From Streptomyces griseoincarnatus (GTDB lineage Bacteria; Actinomycetota; Actinomycetes; Streptomycetales; Streptomycetaceae), in NCBI GenBank assembly GCA_014649575.1, contig BMTH01000002.1:500423-564422 (forward strand): DNA of 64,000 nt, given 5' to 3'. Positions 1 through 9,684 of this stretch are shown here, one piece after another. A model generated the notes under the pieces. The model saw only the letters and a program-made list of their open reading frames with translations, was not told the DNA's origin and ran no database searches. Position 1 is the first letter of the stretch; every line of letters starts with the position of its first letter. The translations under genes were made by a program, and so were the position numbers.

Positions 1-221
1 CCGACCGTCACGCCGGAGACGCGCACGCTGTCCCCCTCCCGGAGCCCGGTGACGTCGGTGAAGAGGGCCTTGTAGGCGCGGCCGCCGCCCGTGCCGGAGC
101 CGGCGACGCCGAGGCCGAGCAGGGTGGTGGCGAGGGCGGTGACCACCACGAAGACCAGGGACTTCAGCAGGGGGCCGGTCAGCGGGCGCCGCCGGGTGTG
201 CCCGGTGTCGGCACTGGTCAT
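1..221 (-). CDS. Mce family protein (partial, cut by window start)
   Basis: This is the N-terminal part (about 73 codons) of a second Mce/MlaD-type substrate-binding protein. A basic stretch is followed by one hydrophobic anchor (about residues 19-38, SLVFVVVTALATTLLGLG). The start of the MCE domain follows (YKALFTDVTGLREGDSVRVSGV), matching the usual opening of these proteins. The ATG overlaps the TGA of the preceding mce gene by four bases (ATGA), so it is co-translated as the next member of the mce operon. The rest lies outside the window. Confidence 0.85.
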   Translation of the reverse strand, partial: MTSADTGHTRRRPLTGPLLKSLVFVVVTALATTLLGLGVAGSGTGGGRAYKALFTDVTGLREGDSVRVSGVTV

Positions 222-1483
222 CCGAGGGTCACCTCCGTACCGCGGTAGACGGGGCCGACGAGGAGGGTGCTCCAGTCGGGCAGGTCGCCGGGGGCCGTCC
301 CGGCGGCGGGCGCGAGCAGTTCGTTGACGAGGTCGTTCTCCGCCGGGGAGTTGGCGGGCCCGAGGGCCTCGGCGGACGCGGCGGACGCGGCCCGCGCGGT
401 GGGCCGGGGCAGCGCGCCGACGTAGGGCACGGAGGGGCAGCGCGGGCCGCCGCCCGCGTCGTACACCGGGGTGTCGCGGCCGGGGCGGTAGGCGCCGCGC
501 GCGGCGACGGAGGTGACGTCGACGTGGATGCCGGGCCGGCCGGTGCCCTTGCCGAGCGCCCGGTCCATGGCCGGGACGAACTCGGCGAGGGTGCGCAGGG
601 TGCACGGGAAGGAGGAGGAGTACTCGGCGAGCAGTTCGAGGGTGGGCCGGCCGGTGGCGGCGAGACGGATGAGGTTGTGCCGGTTCTCGCGCAGGAAGGC
701 CGTCAGGTCCTCGGCCGTCCGGGTCGTGGCGCCGAGGGCGGTGGCGAGTTCGGCCTCCTTCTCCGCGAGGGTGCCGCTGGTGGTGGTGAAGTCGGTGAGC
801 GCCGTGAGGATGTCGGGCGCGGCGTCCGCGTAGACATGGCTGACCTTCACGAGTTCCCTGAGGTCGCGGTTGAGGGCGGGCAGGTGCGGGTTGAACTCGG
901 CCAGGTGCCGTTCGAGCCGGCTGAGCGTCCGGCCGAGCTGGTCGCCTCGCCCTTCCAGGGCCTGGGAGACGGCGGACAGGGTCGCGGCGAGCTTCTGCGG
1001 CTGGACGGCGGTGAGCATCGGCAGGACGTCGTCGAGCACCTGCTGGAGTTCGACGGCGTTGGCGGAGCGGTCCTGGGGGATGACGGCTCCGGCGGCCAGC
1101 GGCTCGGGCGAGGGGTTCTCGGGCGGCACCAGGGCCACGAACCGCTCGCCGAACAGTGTGGTCGGCAGCATCTGGGCGCGGACGTCGGAGGGGACGGCGT
1201 CCAGAGTGCCGGGCTTCATGGCGAGGGTGAGGCGGGCGCCGTCGCCGGTGGCGTCGACGGCGCGGACCTCGCCGACGACGACGCCGCGCAGTTTCACCTC
1301 GGCGCCCGGGTGCATCTGGTTGCCGACGCTGCCGGTCTCGACGACCAGCGGGTCGGACGCGGTGAACTTCTTGTCGTAGACGGCGACGGCCAGCCAGATC
1401 AGCAGGGCGGGCACCAGCACGAACACCACTCCGGCGAGCCGGCGGCGCAGCGTGTGTCCTCGCACTTCCCAGGGTCCGCTCAT
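218..1483 (-). CDS. Mce family substrate-binding protein (first Mce of the operon)
   Basis: 421 aa. A single N-terminal membrane anchor (about residues 15-34) is followed by an MCE/MlaD domain (about 42-120, with PGAEVKLRGVVVGEV and TTLFGERFVALV) and a long alpha-helical region (about 130-280). The C-terminal tail is Ala/Pro-rich. Mce proteins are cell-surface subunits that pass lipids or sterols to a YrbE/MlaE permease. The start lies one base after the stop of the permease gene, so the two are in one transcript. Actinobacterial mce operons usually carry six such proteins; only two fall inside this window. The substrate cannot be read from the sequence. Confidence 0.88.
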   Translation of the reverse strand: MSGPWEVRGHTLRRRLAGVVFVLVPALLIWLAVAVYDKKFTASDPLVVETGSVGNQMHPGAEVKLRGVVVGEVRAVDATGDGARLTLAMKPGTLDAVPSDVRAQMLPTTLFGERFVALVPPENPSPEPLAAGAVIPQDRSANAVELQQVLDDVLPMLTAVQPQKLAATLSAVSQALEGRGDQLGRTLSRLERHLAEFNPHLPALNRDLRELVKVSHVYADAAPDILTALTDFTTTSGTLAEKEAELATALGATTRTAEDLTAFLRENRHNLIRLAATGRPTLELLAEYSSSFPCTLRTLAEFVPAMDRALGKGTGRPGIHVDVTSVAARGAYRPGRDTPVYDAGGGPRCPSVPYVGALPRPTARAASAASAEALGPANSPAENDLVNELLAPAAGTAPGDLPDWSTLLVGPVYRGTEVTLG

Positions 1484-1484
1484 C

Positions 1485-2291
1485 TCACCCCGCCACCTTC
1501 ACGGTCGTGGTCGCGCCCCACAGGGCGAGCGACAGGAAGAAGTCGGTGACGCTGATCAGGACGATGGCGTTGCGCACGGACCGTCCGACGGCGACGCCGA
1601 CGCCGGCGGGGCCGCCCGAGGCGCGGAACCCGTAGTAGCAGTGGGCGAGGATCACCATCACGCTGAAGATCAGGACCTTCAGCACGGAGAGCAGCACGTC
1701 CGTCGGGGACAGGAAGAGGTTGAAGTAGTGGTCGTACGTGCCGCGTGACTGGCCGTTGAACAGGACGGTCACGGAGCGGGAGGCGACGTAGGAGGAGAGC
1801 AGCCCGATCGCATAGAGGGGGACGACGGCGACGACGCCGGCGATGATGCGGGTGGTGACCAGGTAGGGCATGGAGCGGATGCCCATGCCCTCCAGGGCGT
1901 CGACCTCCTCGTTGATGCGCATGGCGCCGAGCTGGGCGGTGAAGCCCGCGCCGACGGTCGCGGAGAGGGCGAGGCCGGCCACCAGGGGGGCGATCTCCCG
2001 GGTGTTGAAGTAGGCGGAGACGAATCCGGTGAACGCGGCCGTGCCGATCTGGTCGAGGGCCGCGTGGCCCTGGAGTCCGACGACGGTGCCGGTGAAGAGC
2101 GTCATCGCGATCATCACGCCGACGGTGCCGCCGACGACGCCGAGGCCGCCGGAGCCGAAGGCCACCTCGGCCAGCAGGCGCTGCACCTCCTTGAGGTAGC
2201 GGCGCAGCGTCCGCGGGATCCACAGCAGGGCCCGCAGGTAGAACAGCAGGTGGTCGCCGGAGCGGTCGAGCAGGGCGAGCGGGGAGGCCAT
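1485..2291 (-). CDS. MlaE/YrbE-type ABC permease (YrbEB-like)
   Basis: 268 aa integral membrane permease of the MlaE (DUF140) family with about five to six hydrophobic segments. The conserved family core is visible around residues 120-160 (GAMRINEEVDALEGMGI), the cytoplasmic loop thought to contact the ATPase. It follows its paralogue after a six-base gap and precedes the first Mce protein. The two permeases and the upstream ATPase form the inner-membrane engine of the mce lipid importer. In actinobacteria the pair is usually called YrbEA and YrbEB; the assignment as the B copy rests only on gene order. Confidence 0.9.
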   Translation of the reverse strand: MASPLALLDRSGDHLLFYLRALLWIPRTLRRYLKEVQRLLAEVAFGSGGLGVVGGTVGVMIAMTLFTGTVVGLQGHAALDQIGTAAFTGFVSAYFNTREIAPLVAGLALSATVGAGFTAQLGAMRINEEVDALEGMGIRSMPYLVTTRIIAGVVAVVPLYAIGLLSSYVASRSVTVLFNGQSRGTYDHYFNLFLSPTDVLLSVLKVLIFSVMVILAHCYYGFRASGGPAGVGVAVGRSVRNAIVLISVTDFFLSLALWGATTTVKVAG

Positions 2292-2297
2292 CGGTCC

Positions 2298-3062
2298 TCA
2301 GCCTCCCTTCGGCGGGACGATCCGGAGGTAGACGGCCGTCATCACCATGTTGACGAAGAACAGCAGGAGGAACGTGATGACGACGGACTGGTTGACGGCG
2401 TCGCCGACGCCCTTGGGGCCGCCGCGCGGGTTGAGGCCCCGGTAGGCGGCGACGATGCCGGCGATGAACCCGAAGACCAGCGCCTTGAGTTCGCTGACGT
2501 ACAGGTCGGGGAGCTGGGCGAGGGCGGAGAAGCTGGAGAGGTAGGCGCCGGGGGTGCCGCCCTGCATGACGACGTTGAAGAAGTAGCCGCCGAGGATGCC
2601 GACGACGGAGACCAGGCCGTTGAGCAGGACCGCGACGCCCATGGCGGCCAGGACCCGGGGCACGACCAGCCGCTGCACCGGGGAGACGCCCATGACCTCC
2701 ATGGCGTCGAGTTCCTCGCGGATGGTGCGGGAGCCGAGGTCGGCGCAGATGGCGGAACCGCCGGCGCCGGCGATGAGCAGGGCGACGATGAGCGGGCTGG
2801 CCTGCTGGACGACGGCGAGGACGCTGGCGCCTCCGGTGAAGGACTGGGCGCCCAGCTGCTGGGTGAGGGAGCCGACCTGGAGGGCGATGACGGCGCCGAA
2901 GGGGATCGACACGAGGGCGGCGGGCAGGATGGTCACGCTCGCGACGAACCAGAACTGTTCGGTGAACTCGCGGAACTGGAAGGGTCTTCGGAAGACGGCG
3001 CGGCTGACCTCGGCGGCGAGCGCGAAGAGCCGGCCGGTCTCGCGCAGCGCGCCGGTGATCAT
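2298..3062 (-). CDS. MlaE/YrbE-type ABC permease (YrbEA-like)
   Basis: 254 aa MlaE-family permease. The N-terminal amphipathic part (RRPFQFREFTEQFWFV) and the loop TIREELDAMEVMGVSPVQRL are typical of the family, and about five transmembrane helices can be placed. The ATG overlaps the TGA of the ATPase gene (ATGA), so the two are translationally coupled. It probably pairs with the next permease to form a heterodimeric channel energised by the ATPase encoded just upstream. Confidence 0.9.
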   Translation of the reverse strand: MITGALRETGRLFALAAEVSRAVFRRPFQFREFTEQFWFVASVTILPAALVSIPFGAVIALQVGSLTQQLGAQSFTGGASVLAVVQQASPLIVALLIAGAGGSAICADLGSRTIREELDAMEVMGVSPVQRLVVPRVLAAMGVAVLLNGLVSVVGILGGYFFNVVMQGGTPGAYLSSFSALAQLPDLYVSELKALVFGFIAGIVAAYRGLNPRGGPKGVGDAVNQSVVITFLLLFFVNMVMTAVYLRIVPPKGG

Positions 3063-4063
3063 GCGCCGCCCCCGGCGACGGGCGCCGTGACGGTGGCCGT
3101 CGCCGCGTCCCGCGCGTAGGTCTCCCGGATGGCGGAGCGCGCGGCCGGCGGCAAGGCGTCAATCATGCGCATGACACGCTCGCGCCGTCGTGCGACGGCG
3201 CGGCGCGGCGGAAGACCGGGGGACGGCTCCAGCTGCGGCACGATCACCCGGGACGCGGCGGGCGTCGTCCGGTCCGCCTCGGCGGCGAGGGTGGCCGCGT
3301 CCTTCTCCTCGGACATCCCGATGGGACCCTCGCGCCGGCCGCCGAGGAACTGGGAGACGACCGGCTCGTCGCTGGTGAGCAGCACCTCGCGCGGGCCGAA
3401 GGTCACCAGCTCGCGCCGGAAGAGCATCCCCATGTTGTCGGGCACGGTGGCGGCGATGTCGAGGTTGTGGGTGACGATCAGCATCGTCGCGTCGATCTGT
3501 GCGTTCAGGTCGATCAGCAGCTGCGAGAGGTAGGCGGTGCGGACCGGGTCGAGCCCGGAGTCCGGCTCGTCGCACAGGATGATCTGCGGGTCGAGGACCA
3601 GCGCGCGGGCCAGCCCGGCCCTCTTGCGCATGCCTCCGCTGATCTCGCCCGGGAGCTTCCCCTCCGCTCCCAGCAGCCCGACGACCTCGATCCGCTCCAT
3701 GACGATGCGGCGGATCTCGGACTCCTTCTTGCGGGTGTGCTCCCGCAGCGGGAAGGCGATGTTGTCGAAAAGGGACAGGGACCCGAAAAGGGCTCCGTCC
3801 TGGAACATGAGACCGAACAGTTTACGGGTCTCGTAGATGTCTTTCTCGGGACTCCTCACCATGTCCACCCCGTCGATGAGGACACGGCCCTTTTCGGGTT
3901 TGAGGAGCCCGATGAGCGACTTCAGGAAAACGGTTTTCCCGGTGCCGGAGGGCCCCAGCATCACACTGACTTCTCCGGCCGGAAGGGTGAGTGACACGTC
4001 CCGCCAGATGTTCTGCTTGCCGAAGGACTTGGTCAGTCCTTCGACGACTACTTCGATTCCCAT
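3059..4063 (-). CDS. ABC transporter ATP-binding protein of the mce system
   Basis: 334 aa. Walker A is GPSGTGKT (about 37-44), the signature is ISGGMRKRAG, and Walker B continues as CDEPDSGLDP, all matching the MlaF/Mkl ATPases that drive Mce lipid importers. An approximately 80-residue C-terminal extension past the nucleotide-binding domain ends in an Arg/Ala-rich tail, as often seen in actinobacterial members. I start it at the ATG at 4063 because GGAGG sits four bases upstream; an in-frame ATG at 4105 has no such site. It is the first gene of the operon and is divergent from the secreted-protein cluster on its other side. Confidence 0.9.
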   Translation of the reverse strand: MGIEVVVEGLTKSFGKQNIWRDVSLTLPAGEVSVMLGPSGTGKTVFLKSLIGLLKPEKGRVLIDGVDMVRSPEKDIYETRKLFGLMFQDGALFGSLSLFDNIAFPLREHTRKKESEIRRIVMERIEVVGLLGAEGKLPGEISGGMRKRAGLARALVLDPQIILCDEPDSGLDPVRTAYLSQLLIDLNAQIDATMLIVTHNLDIAATVPDNMGMLFRRELVTFGPREVLLTSDEPVVSQFLGGRREGPIGMSEEKDAATLAAEADRTTPAASRVIVPQLEPSPGLPPRRAVARRRERVMRMIDALPPAARSAIRETYARDAATATVTAPVAGGGA

Positions 4064-5299
<1,236 letters not shown>

Positions 5300-5315
5300 C
5301 CCCTTCCGCTCGCCC

Positions 5316-5344
5316 CGCCCGGCCGGCCTCCCCCCGGCCGGGCG
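5316..5344 (+). terminator. Hairpin after the first secreted-protein gene
   Basis: A perfect 11-bp stem (CGCCCGGCCGG at 5316-5326, complement at 5334-5344) encloses a seven-base loop, 17 bases after the stop. There is no T tract, as is common for Streptomyces terminators. It may terminate or only attenuate, because the next gene begins 58 bases further on in the same direction. Confidence 0.6.
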
Positions 5345-5401
5345 TTCGCGGGCTCCGCCCCGGACCCCACCGACACCGTCCCTGCCGCCGAGCGGAGTTG
5401 T

Positions 5402-6988
5402 ATGAGAGCCCCACGAGCCGCCAGCCCACGGTCCCGCCGAGCCCGCGCCGCGCTCACCTCGACGGCCGCGTTCGTCGTGCTCGCCGCCCTGGTCCCGGCC
5501 ACGGCCTCGGCCTCCGACACCCAGGAGGTCGACGCCGCCCTCCCCTACGTCTGCGCGTTCCCCTCGGGACCGGTTCCCGCGACGGTGCGGATCTCCGCGG
5601 AGTTCCCGCAGCGCGCGCGGGCGGGTGAGGCGTTCTCACCCGCCGGCGTCACCACAGCCGTGGAGCTCCCGGCGGAGGCGGTGGCGGGCCTGGCGGGGAG
5701 CGACGTGACCGAGGTGCGCGCCGGCACGGCGCTCACCGTCGCCGTCGCCCAGGACGCGGCCACCGCCACGGCGATCTGGCGGGGCGGTTCCGACCCCGTC
5801 CCCCTGCCGGCGTCCGGGCCGCTGACGCTCACCGCGACGGGCGACGTCCCCTCGGTCACGGGGCGGGGCGACGGCGACCTGACCTTCACCGCGGGCGACC
5901 TGGCGCTCGGCCTGACGCCAGGGTTGGCGGAGGACTCCGGCGACGGCGAGGTGACCGGCGTACCGGCCGTCGACTGCGCCCTCGCCGAGGACGCGCCGGA
6001 CGAGGGGCTGCTGGTCACCGTGCCGGCCGTTCCCGGCCCGCCGGGTACGAGCGGCCCGCCGTCCCCGCCGGCCTCCGGCGGGCCGTCCCCGGTACCGGGA
6101 GGCGGGCCTCGGGAGCGGCAGGAGGGACGGTCCGGCGAGGCCCCGGAGAGCGTGCCGAGCGCCGCCGCCGACCGTGACGTGCCGCCCTGCCGCTACGACG
6201 AGGACAATCCGCCCACGCCTCTGTCGCTCAACGCCTACGTCACGGGCTACGCCAACGTGAAGAAGCAGAAGGCCGCTTCGTACCTTCCGCCGTCCTGCGT
6301 GCTGATCGACGGGGGAGAGTTCCAGTTCCCGGTCGACGAACCCTTCGACCCCGAGCAGTTGGTCATGGTCCTGACGACGTACGGGGAGTTCAGCCACCAG
6401 GGGCGCCCGGAGACGCCGCCCTACGACAGCACCTTCCTCTCCTTCGACTTCACCCCGGTGAAGGCCACCATGGTGCTCAAGCAGACCGGTCCGATGAGGA
6501 TCGACGCGCGGATGACGATGCGCTACTCCGACCTGTTCACGACGACGGAGACCTACGTACGGGTCCCCCTGATCGCCCAGGTCACCGCACTCGAGGTCAA
6601 CGGCGTCCCCCTGGACGTTGGTCCCTCCTGCCGGACCGAGGAGTCCCTCACCTCCGTCGAACCGGACCCCGCGAAGCATCCCGGCGACCACGTGGTGCTG
6701 TACGGCAAGGCGGAACAGGCCATCGGCGAGGACGTCGTCGGCTACACGCTGCTCACCGGCGGCCCGCTGGCCGGCGAGGTGACCATCCCGGCCTTCACCG
6801 GCTGCGGCACCGGCCGCGAGGACCTCGACCGTCTGCTCACCGCCTCCGTCTCCGGTCCCGGCAACCACATCAAGCAGGTCCAGGGCCAGACGTGCACCCC
6901 CCTCGTCCCGGTGTTCGAGACCCCGGAGACCAGGGGCCAGTGCACGGAGGACCTCCAGCCCTACCAGATACCGGTCGCCGAGCGCTGA
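5402..6988 (+). CDS. Secreted protein with an N-terminal DUF6801-like domain
   Basis: 528 aa. An Arg-rich start and hydrophobic core give a signal peptide cleaved near residue 38 (ATASA-SD). Residues about 45-200 (YVCAFPSGPVPATVRISAEF, then AGEAFSPAGVTTAVELPA) look like the actinobacterial DUF6801 domain. A Pro/Gly/Ser-rich linker (about 205-250) leads to a second domain (about 255-528) with several cysteines and a DFTPVKATMVL segment that I do not recognise. GGAG lies five bases before the ATG. Its place between two other secreted proteins suggests a shared extracellular role. The function is unknown. Confidence 0.82.
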   Translation: MRAPRAASPRSRRARAALTSTAAFVVLAALVPATASASDTQEVDAALPYVCAFPSGPVPATVRISAEFPQRARAGEAFSPAGVTTAVELPAEAVAGLAGSDVTEVRAGTALTVAVAQDAATATAIWRGGSDPVPLPASGPLTLTATGDVPSVTGRGDGDLTFTAGDLALGLTPGLAEDSGDGEVTGVPAVDCALAEDAPDEGLLVTVPAVPGPPGTSGPPSPPASGGPSPVPGGGPRERQEGRSGEAPESVPSAAADRDVPPCRYDEDNPPTPLSLNAYVTGYANVKKQKAASYLPPSCVLIDGGEFQFPVDEPFDPEQLVMVLTTYGEFSHQGRPETPPYDSTFLSFDFTPVKATMVLKQTGPMRIDARMTMRYSDLFTTTETYVRVPLIAQVTALEVNGVPLDVGPSCRTEESLTSVEPDPAKHPGDHVVLYGKAEQAIGEDVVGYTLLTGGPLAGEVTIPAFTGCGTGREDLDRLLTASVSGPGNHIKQVQGQTCTPLVPVFETPETRGQCTEDLQPYQIPVAER

Positions 6989-7031
6989 GCCGCCCGGCCC
7001 GCGCCCCCTCCCCACGAGAAAGGCCACCACC

Positions 7032-7973
7032 ATGCACGCGTTCACCCCCCGCACGAGACTCGCCACCGTCTCCGCGCTCACCGCGCTGGGCGCCTTCGCC
7101 TCCCTCGGCACGGCGACCGCCGCCGAGCCCGCGCTGAACGGCGAGTGGGCCCCCTTCACGCGCTGCCCCGTGGACGCTCCGGCGATGCTGGCCGCCGACG
7201 GCTTCGAGAAGACGCCGCAGTGTGTGGTGTCCACCTCCGCGGGCGGATCGATCAAGCTGGGCGACACCACCGTCGTCACCGGGAGGACGAATCTGCAGAT
7301 CGGCATCGTGCAGAACGCGGACGGCACCAGCACGGTGGTGGCCCCGCCCGGCGGCGCGCTGATCGCCGAACCCGCCACCGTGCCCGGCGGGCTGCTCGGC
7401 CTGATGTGTCCGAGCGCCATCCCCGTCATCACCGGTCTGTGCGAGTCGCTGGAGAACTCCAGCCTCAACAAGATCACCGCGACCATGGAGTCGGTCGGCG
7501 CGCCCTACGACTTCAACCAGACGGCCGGCGTCCTGACCGACATGCCCATCGTCGCCCTCCCGGTCCGCATCCACCTGGAGAACCCGCTGCTCGGCAGCAA
7601 GTGCTACATCGGCACGGCCGCCGACCCGATCGTGCTGCTGCCCGAGAACCGCAACTACCCGGACTTCGGCATGTCCTTCTTCCAGGGGGACGGCACCCCC
7701 GACCCGTCCGGTGAGATGAGCCGGATCGACCTCACCGGCGCCGTCCAGAACGACGGCACCTTCGCGGTCCCCGCCGCCGGCGGCTGCGGGCTGAACATCG
7801 GCCTCATCAACGCCGCGGTCAACGCGAAGACCGGACTGCCCTCGCCCTCCGGGAACAACAGCCTGACCCTGAACGACACCCGGACCCGTCTCACCGGCCT
7901 CAACGCGCCCGGCACCGCCGCTCCCCGCGCGGGCGAGGTGCTGGCGGAGCACTGGCACTCCGCCGTCCGGTGA
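7032..7973 (+). CDS. Secreted protein of unknown function
   Basis: 313 aa. The signal peptide has a hydrophobic core at about residues 10-30 and cleaves near TATAAEP. The mature protein has paired cysteines (RCPVD, QCVVS, MCPSA, LCESL, KCYIG, GCGLN), which argues for an extracellular disulfide-stabilised fold. It reads as a beta-rich protein without recognisable enzymatic motifs. It starts 43 bases after the DUF6801-like gene with AAAGG upstream and is probably co-transcribed with it. It is followed by the 15-bp hairpin at 8057-8106. Confidence 0.8.
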   Translation: MHAFTPRTRLATVSALTALGAFASLGTATAAEPALNGEWAPFTRCPVDAPAMLAADGFEKTPQCVVSTSAGGSIKLGDTTVVTGRTNLQIGIVQNADGTSTVVAPPGGALIAEPATVPGGLLGLMCPSAIPVITGLCESLENSSLNKITATMESVGAPYDFNQTAGVLTDMPIVALPVRIHLENPLLGSKCYIGTAADPIVLLPENRNYPDFGMSFFQGDGTPDPSGEMSRIDLTGAVQNDGTFAVPAAGGCGLNIGLINAAVNAKTGLPSPSGNNSLTLNDTRTRLTGLNAPGTAAPRAGEVLAEHWHSAVR

Positions 7974-8056
7974 AGCTTCTGTGAAGCGGTTTCCGCCCAA
8001 GAGGTGTACAAGACAATTAAGTTGACTTACCGTCAGCTTCTCAGACCGGTGCACGT

Positions 8057-8106
8057 GGCGGCCCGACCGGGCCTCGTCCCGCGGGGCGTTACCCGGTCGG
8101 GCCGCC
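8057..8106 (+). terminator. Long perfect hairpin between the secreted cluster and the PucR-type regulator
   Basis: A perfect 15-bp stem (8057-8071 with 8092-8106, core GGCGGCCCGACCGGG) encloses a 20-base loop that is itself partly self-complementary. It ends 33 bases before the regulator's ATG. It could be the terminator of the secreted cluster, or a 5'-leader structure of the regulator mRNA if a promoter lies in the AT-richer stretch just upstream (8004-8035). Confidence 0.65.
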
Positions 8107-8139
8107 TTGCCGGACAGGTCGGAGAGCAAGGGATCAGTC

Positions 8140-9381
8140 ATGCCCTCAATCGCACGTCCTTCGGTGCTCGGCGAGCCGCTCGACCCCCTCCCCCGGCAGT
8201 TCGCCGCCTTCATGCGGCCCCTGCTGCCGGGACTGCTGAACGAGATACGGACCGAGGTCACCCGCGCCTACCCGGTGTACGGCAGGCTGCTCAACGGACC
8301 CGACGGACACGCCATCCGCCAGGGTGTCGAGCAAGCGCTCACCGCCTTCGTGGACCGGGTGGCCGACCCCGGCACCAGCTCGGAGCTGCGGGACGACCTC
8401 CTGCGCCGGTTCGGCCGGGTCGAGGCCTACGAGGGCCGGGACCTCGAGGTGCTCCAGGGCGCCTACCGGCTGGGCGCGCGCATCGCGCTGCGCCGGGCCA
8501 AGACGCTGGGACGGCAGCACAGCCTCTCCCCCGCCCTGGTCCTCGCCTTCGCCGACGCCCTGTTCGCGTACGTCGAGGAGCTGGAGGCCGTCACCCGGGA
8601 GGGGTACACGGAGGTGCGGGAGAGAGCCGCGTCCGAGGTGTCCGCGTTACGAAGACAGCTGTTACACCTCCTTCTGGCCGCCTCCCCGCTCCCCAGGACA
8701 ACGGTGTCCGAGCTGTGCGCGTCCGCCGCCTGGGAACTGCCGCGGACGTGTTTCCTCGTCGCCCTGCGCCCCCCGGTCCCCGAGCACATCCAGGCGGGGC
8801 TCGACAGCGACGTCCTCGCCGACTTCGACATCCCGCAGCCGCATCTGCTGGTGCCGGGTGAACCCACCCCCGAACGCCTCCGGATGCTCGGCACGGCCCT
8901 GTCCGGCACCCGTGCCGCGGTGGGCCTGACCGTCCCGGTCGCCCAGGCCGCGGACTCCGTCCGCTGGGCCCGCCGCGTGCTGCAGCTCGTCGACGACGGC
9001 GTCGTGCCGGACGCCCCGCTGGTCCGCTGCGAGGACCATCTGACGACGCTGTGGCTGCTGTCCGACCCCGCCCTGGTCGACCATCTCGCCGCCCGCGAGC
9101 TGGCGCCGCTCGACGGGCTGACCGCCAAGCGGCGCGACCGGCTCGTCGAGACCCTCCGGGTGCACGTCTCGACCCGCGCCCCCGCCGAGCAGGTCGGCGA
9201 GATGCTGGGGGTGCACGCCCAGACCGTCCGCTACCGGCTGCGGACGCTGGACGCCCATCTGGGCGACCGGCTCGCCGACCCCGACCACCGGTTCGCCCTC
9301 GAGGTGGCCCTGCGCTCGCGCCACCTGCGGGGCCGGGACGGTGCGCGGGACAGGGCGGACGTGCCCCGCCCCGGCCAGTAG
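8140..9381 (+). CDS. PucR-type helix-turn-helix transcriptional regulator with two TTA codons
   Basis: 413 aa. The N-terminal helical domain (about 10-165; RQFAAFMRPLLPGLLNEIRTE) resembles the RsbRD-like sensor part found in many Streptomyces PucR-type proteins. A variable middle is followed by a C-terminal PucR helix-turn-helix (about 355-395; AEQVGEMLGVHAQTVRYRL). I start it at 8140, where AAGGGA sits five to six bases upstream, not at the in-frame ATG at 8107. Codons at 8647 and 8662 are TTA, read in Streptomyces only by the bldA leucyl-tRNA, with rare CGA and AGA codons between them. This suggests developmental control of translation. The targets are unknown; the neighbouring secreted genes are candidates. 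Confidence 0.85.
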   Translation: MPSIARPSVLGEPLDPLPRQFAAFMRPLLPGLLNEIRTEVTRAYPVYGRLLNGPDGHAIRQGVEQALTAFVDRVADPGTSSELRDDLLRRFGRVEAYEGRDLEVLQGAYRLGARIALRRAKTLGRQHSLSPALVLAFADALFAYVEELEAVTREGYTEVRERAASEVSALRRQLLHLLLAASPLPRTTVSELCASAAWELPRTCFLVALRPPVPEHIQAGLDSDVLADFDIPQPHLLVPGEPTPERLRMLGTALSGTRAAVGLTVPVAQAADSVRWARRVLQLVDDGVVPDAPLVRCEDHLTTLWLLSDPALVDHLAARELAPLDGLTAKRRDRLVETLRVHVSTRAPAEQVGEMLGVHAQTVRYRLRTLDAHLGDRLADPDHRFALEVALRSRHLRGRDGARDRADVPRPGQ

Positions 9382-9560
9382 GCGACCGGCCGGCCGCTGC
9401 TCCGGTCCAGCTGGTCGACGCCCGGCCCGGGTGTGCCGTTGTCGTCGCCGTCGTCGTGATGGTGGACGGTCAGGCCCCCGTCGGCGTCCTTCATGACCGA
9501 CCGGCCGCCGGGGCCGGTGCCGTTCCGGAGAGGTTCCAGGAGTACACGACACCCTGGCCG

Positions 9561-9598
9561 GCCCGGCTGCCCGGCTGCCCGGCTGCCCGGCTGCCCGG
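9561..9598. repeat. 8-bp tandem repeat
   Basis: GCCCGGCT is repeated four times without error, followed by a partial fifth copy (GCCCGG). It lies in the convergent intergenic region between the PucR-type regulator and the DUF4360-like gene. It is probably a slippage product. Confidence 0.9.
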
Positions 9599-9631
9599 TG
9601 GCGGACGTCGCCGGCCCGCGTCAACGGCACG

Positions 9632-9661
9632 GGCGGGGGCGGGCGAACGCCCGCCCCCGCC
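9632..9661. terminator. Strong bidirectional-type hairpin
   Basis: A perfect 14-bp GC stem (GGCGGGGGCGGGCG at 9632-9645, complement at 9648-9661) is separated by only AA, so the real loop must open a few pairs. It lies 16 bases past the stop of the minus-strand gene at 9678 and downstream of the plus-strand regulator. A terminator serving the converging genes is the simplest reading. Confidence 0.65.
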
Positions 9662-9684
9662 GTCACGTCACGTCACGTCACGTC
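9661..9684. repeat. 5-bp tandem repeat spanning a stop codon
   Basis: CGTCA is present in four copies plus CGTC. On the minus strand the unit reads TGACG, and the first copy met by ribosomes supplies the TGA of the DUF4360-like gene. Copy-number change would therefore leave the protein intact. Confidence 0.85.

Noticed and set aside
9231..9494. Short minus-strand ORF beginning MKDADGGLTVHHHDDGDD
   Set aside because: No ribosome site, and most of it overlaps the PucR-type regulator in a shadow frame.
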